A DNA stretch of 64,000 bases from Jannaschia sp. M317 (GTDB lineage: Bacteria; Pseudomonadota; Alphaproteobacteria; Rhodobacterales; Rhodobacteraceae), in assembly GCF_025141175.1 (NCBI RefSeq), contig NZ_CP081157.1:1-64000 (forward strand). The letters are read 5' to 3'. Numbering within the stretch: the first letter of the stretch is position 1; the number at the start of each line of letters is the position of its first letter. Positions 62,011-64,000 of this stretch are shown piece after piece. The notes under the pieces were generated by a model that was given only the letters and a program-made list of their open reading frames with translations, did not search any database and had not been told where the DNA came from. Position numbers and translations under genes: made by a program.

Positions 62011-62194
62011 AAAGCACATCGCAGAACGTTCTCGTCGCGGATGTGGTTGTCCGCTATGCGGACAAGGACGAAACCGCTTTCGCGGTAGGGCGCTTGAAGC
62101 AAATGATGCGCTCTGATCGGGGCGGTGTGATTTGGTGGATGTGCACGTCTGTCGGACGATTGGGGCCTTCTTAATCCGATACCAAGAGGCTTCC

Positions 62195-62452
62195 ATGCCC
62201 GATCAACACGTTTTCGCTCTGCGCCGACGGTTTCTCGAAAATATTCGCATCAAGGGTCTGCAGCCCAAGACGCAGACCATGTACCTGCGGGTGATGCGCG
62301 ACTTCACTCGGTTCCTGGGCCGCTCGCCCGACACGGCGACGCCTGAGGATCTGCGGGCGTTCCAGCTGGATATACATATGGGACCATTTCTGTCTCTTCT
62401 CGATATGGCGATTGTTCTCATTTGCCAGCGGCATCGAGCAATGACCGCGTGA
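62195..62452 (+). pseudogene. Tyrosine recombinase N-terminal fragment
   Basis: MPDQHVFALRRRFLENIRIKGLQPKTQTMYLRVMRDFTRFLGRSPDTATPEDLRAFQLDIH is the SAM-like core-binding domain of phage-type integrases of the kind found beside IS91 elements. After about 62375 the similarity stops and the frame runs into unrelated residues, so the catalytic domain is missing. The cut coincides with the start of a lower-GC region carrying dedA. Confidence 0.75.
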
Positions 62453-62999
62453 AACTGCGAAATGCGAGCCAAGACGCGCCCAGAAAGAAGACTAGAAGCA
62501 AGAAGGTTATGAAACCCCATCTGCTCTCGGCGGCCGCCGCGATCTGCTCACCAAGTAGGTACCCGATCCCGACGAGCACTCCAGCCCAGACGATGGCCGA
62601 GGCAGCATTGAAGACCGTAAAAGTTCTCCAGGACATGCCGGAAAGGCCGACCGGAAGCGCTCCGATGGTACGCAGGCCCTTAGGATACCGATAGATGAAG
62701 ATGTAAGTGATGCCGTAGGTGTCGAGGAACCGTCCAGCTTGTTCGATCCACGCGCGGATCTTCGGGCGCGCTGCAAAGAGTCGGCCGCCATAGCGACGTG
62801 CGACCGCGAAGCGCGCCTCGTCGCCCAGATATCCGCCGAGGAAGACCGTCACCGCCACCAGAATCGGATCGAGTACTCCCTGTTGCGCGACAACCCCCGC
62901 TAAGAGTGGCAGCGCGCCGCTCTTGAGGGCGCAGTACCCGAAGAGCAGCGCGTAGACCGCGACCGGATTGACGGCGATCCAATTCAGCAACGTTTCCAT
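62418..62999 (-). CDS. DedA/VTT-domain membrane protein
   Basis: A 193-residue membrane protein of the DedA family: GGYLGDEARFAVARRYGGRL and IFIYRYPKGLRTIGALPVGLSGMSWRTF, which carries the conserved R-Y-P/F-x-G-x-R motif. The family contains lipid flippases or undecaprenyl-phosphate transporters. The ATG at 62999 lies before the first helix. It is not obviously linked to the plasmid block; the local base composition is lower in GC. Confidence 0.85.
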   Translation of the reverse strand: METLLNWIAVNPVAVYALLFGYCALKSGALPLLAGVVAQQGVLDPILVAVTVFLGGYLGDEARFAVARRYGGRLFAARPKIRAWIEQAGRFLDTYGITYIFIYRYPKGLRTIGALPVGLSGMSWRTFTVFNAASAIVWAGVLVGIGYLLGEQIAAAAESRWGFITFLLLVFFLGASWLAFRSFTRSLLDAAGK

Positions 63000-63091
63000 C
63001 GATCTCTTTCATCCGTTTAGATTCTGACGAGCAGCCAGAAATTCTTCTACCGACATCCACGACAATCAGATTTTTTCACAGCGCCATCCCA

Positions 63092-63844
63092 TCATGCACG
63101 GCCGACGATCCATGACAGAGGAACGAGTATCGCGAGCAGGATCGGCTGATGCAGAAGATAGATCGTCAGACTCCATCGTCCCGCGAAGACCAGCGTCGTG
63201 CGAAGGGGCACACACGGTACGGCGAGGAATGCGAACCAGCTGCGGGCTTCTATGATGCGCCCTGCACCGAGGCCGATCAATGAGAGCCCGACCCAAGGAA
63301 AGACGGGGACGAAATCGTTCGAGAAAGGTGGGTCGGCGGCGAACCCGATCCAAGCAAGATGCCTCGGATCGAAGGCGGAAATCTCGACGGCATTCCCGAT
63401 GAAGACGATCGTGATACCCAGAACAATGACGAACAGGGGCCGTGCGCGGATCAAGACTGCGCAGACGAGGGTGGCCACGACGATTGCATGCAGGATTCCG
63501 AAATAAACATAGGCCTCCGGAAAGGTCAGGCGGGTGACTACGGTGATCGCGAGGGCTGCGGCTGTGATCACGCCCATGCGTCGCAGGAACGGTCTTGCCA
63601 GAATTTTGTTCCTCGCGGCCAAAGCAAAGCTGATGCCCACCAGCACCATGAACGTACCTGCAAGGGTGCGTCCGAACGCGATCCATAGGGGACTGGACAC
63701 CCAAGGAGCAGGGATCATTCCGAGAAAGGCAAGATCCCAGACCAGGTGGAACAGGACGACGCCAAAAATTGCGATGCCGCGGATCATATCGATCGCAACA
63801 ACGCGGTCCTTGGTCTTTTGATCGTGCATCGGCGGTCCGGTCAT
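63092..63844 (-). CDS. DUF1624 (heparan-alpha-glucosaminide N-acetyltransferase-like) membrane protein, second copy
   Basis: A 250-residue protein closely related to 14447-15199: [29 protein letters not shown] against [27 protein letters not shown], with the same WIAFGRT and LLHQPILLA blocks. It is probably a polytopic acyltransferase with an active histidine in the first helix. The ATG at 63844 or 63829 could be used. The codon style is less GC-rich than the first copy, so the copies have different histories. The remaining 156 bases to the window end show no gene. Confidence 0.75.
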   Translation of the reverse strand: [250 protein letters not shown]

Positions 63845-64000
63845 AGCAATGGTCTTGGGACGCCTAGATGGGGCCGAAGAAGATTGCTACACCCCCTGAA
63901 TTAAAACAGGATTTCGGTCTTGAACCTATACCCGGTAGAGGTTGCATACCTTCAGCTATAGGATGACCCTACCAACTGATCCGATCGCGTCACGCGATGA

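Overview
The window looks like accessory DNA, probably a plasmid or integrative element, from a GC-rich alphaproteobacterium of the Rhodobacterales type. The reasons are the high GC coding style, the SqrR/BigR and CueR-type regulators, the Ccm genes, and a long block of small plasmid genes (ArdC, DUF3768, DUF736, DUF6878/6915-like, a ParB-like protein and a strawberry-notch-like helicase). I see no rRNA, tRNA, CRISPR array, replication initiator or ParA.

Positions 1-28,500 form a copper and redox stress island. It holds a CopZ-like chaperone, copper oxidases, a P1B copper ATPase, CueR, DUF305, two DsbA-like proteins, DsbB, an ScsB/DsbD-like reductase, the cytochrome c maturation genes ccmF-G-H-I, lgt, an L,D-transpeptidase, a stand-alone Rieske subunit, and a glutaredoxin-MauE fusion. 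CueR-like promoter/operators (TTGACC, 19-base spacer carrying TTCCAGCG-like and GGAA half sites) recur in front of these genes on both strands, so much of the island reads as one copper-inducible regulon. The first 3.3 kb is full of single-base frameshifts. A persulfide module (SqrR-like sensor, persulfide dioxygenase, rhodanese, multicopper oxidase) and a CDF exporter close this half.

Positions 28,850-41,050 form a defence island inserted into the remnant of an MFS transporter gene. It carries a Shedu nuclease, a decayed serine recombinase, a type II CBASS operon (CD-NTase, Cap2 E1/E2, Cap3 JAMM protease, HNH-SAVED effector), directly followed by a second CBASS (CD-NTase with an AGS-C-like C-terminal domain, and a two-TM SAVED effector). 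An IS110-family element flanked by 61-base perfect inverted repeats and a VapBC/FitAB toxin-antitoxin pair follow. The CBASS genes are visibly AT-richer than their surroundings.

Positions 41,050-62,450 form the plasmid maintenance block: ArdC, DUF3768, ParB-like, methylase-helicase, WGR, DUF736 and other small conserved genes. Eight of these genes are preceded by a two-hairpin leader whose stems differ in sequence but keep pairing. The block also carries a CmtR-like regulator with an HMA-CDF transporter, a Xre-RES toxin-antitoxin pair, a duplicated 0.65-kb segment, and pseudogenes for a PAPS-reductase-like protein, a MobA/MobL relaxase and an integrase. The last 1.6 kb has a DedA-family gene and a second DUF1624 acyltransferase gene related to the one at 14.4 kb.
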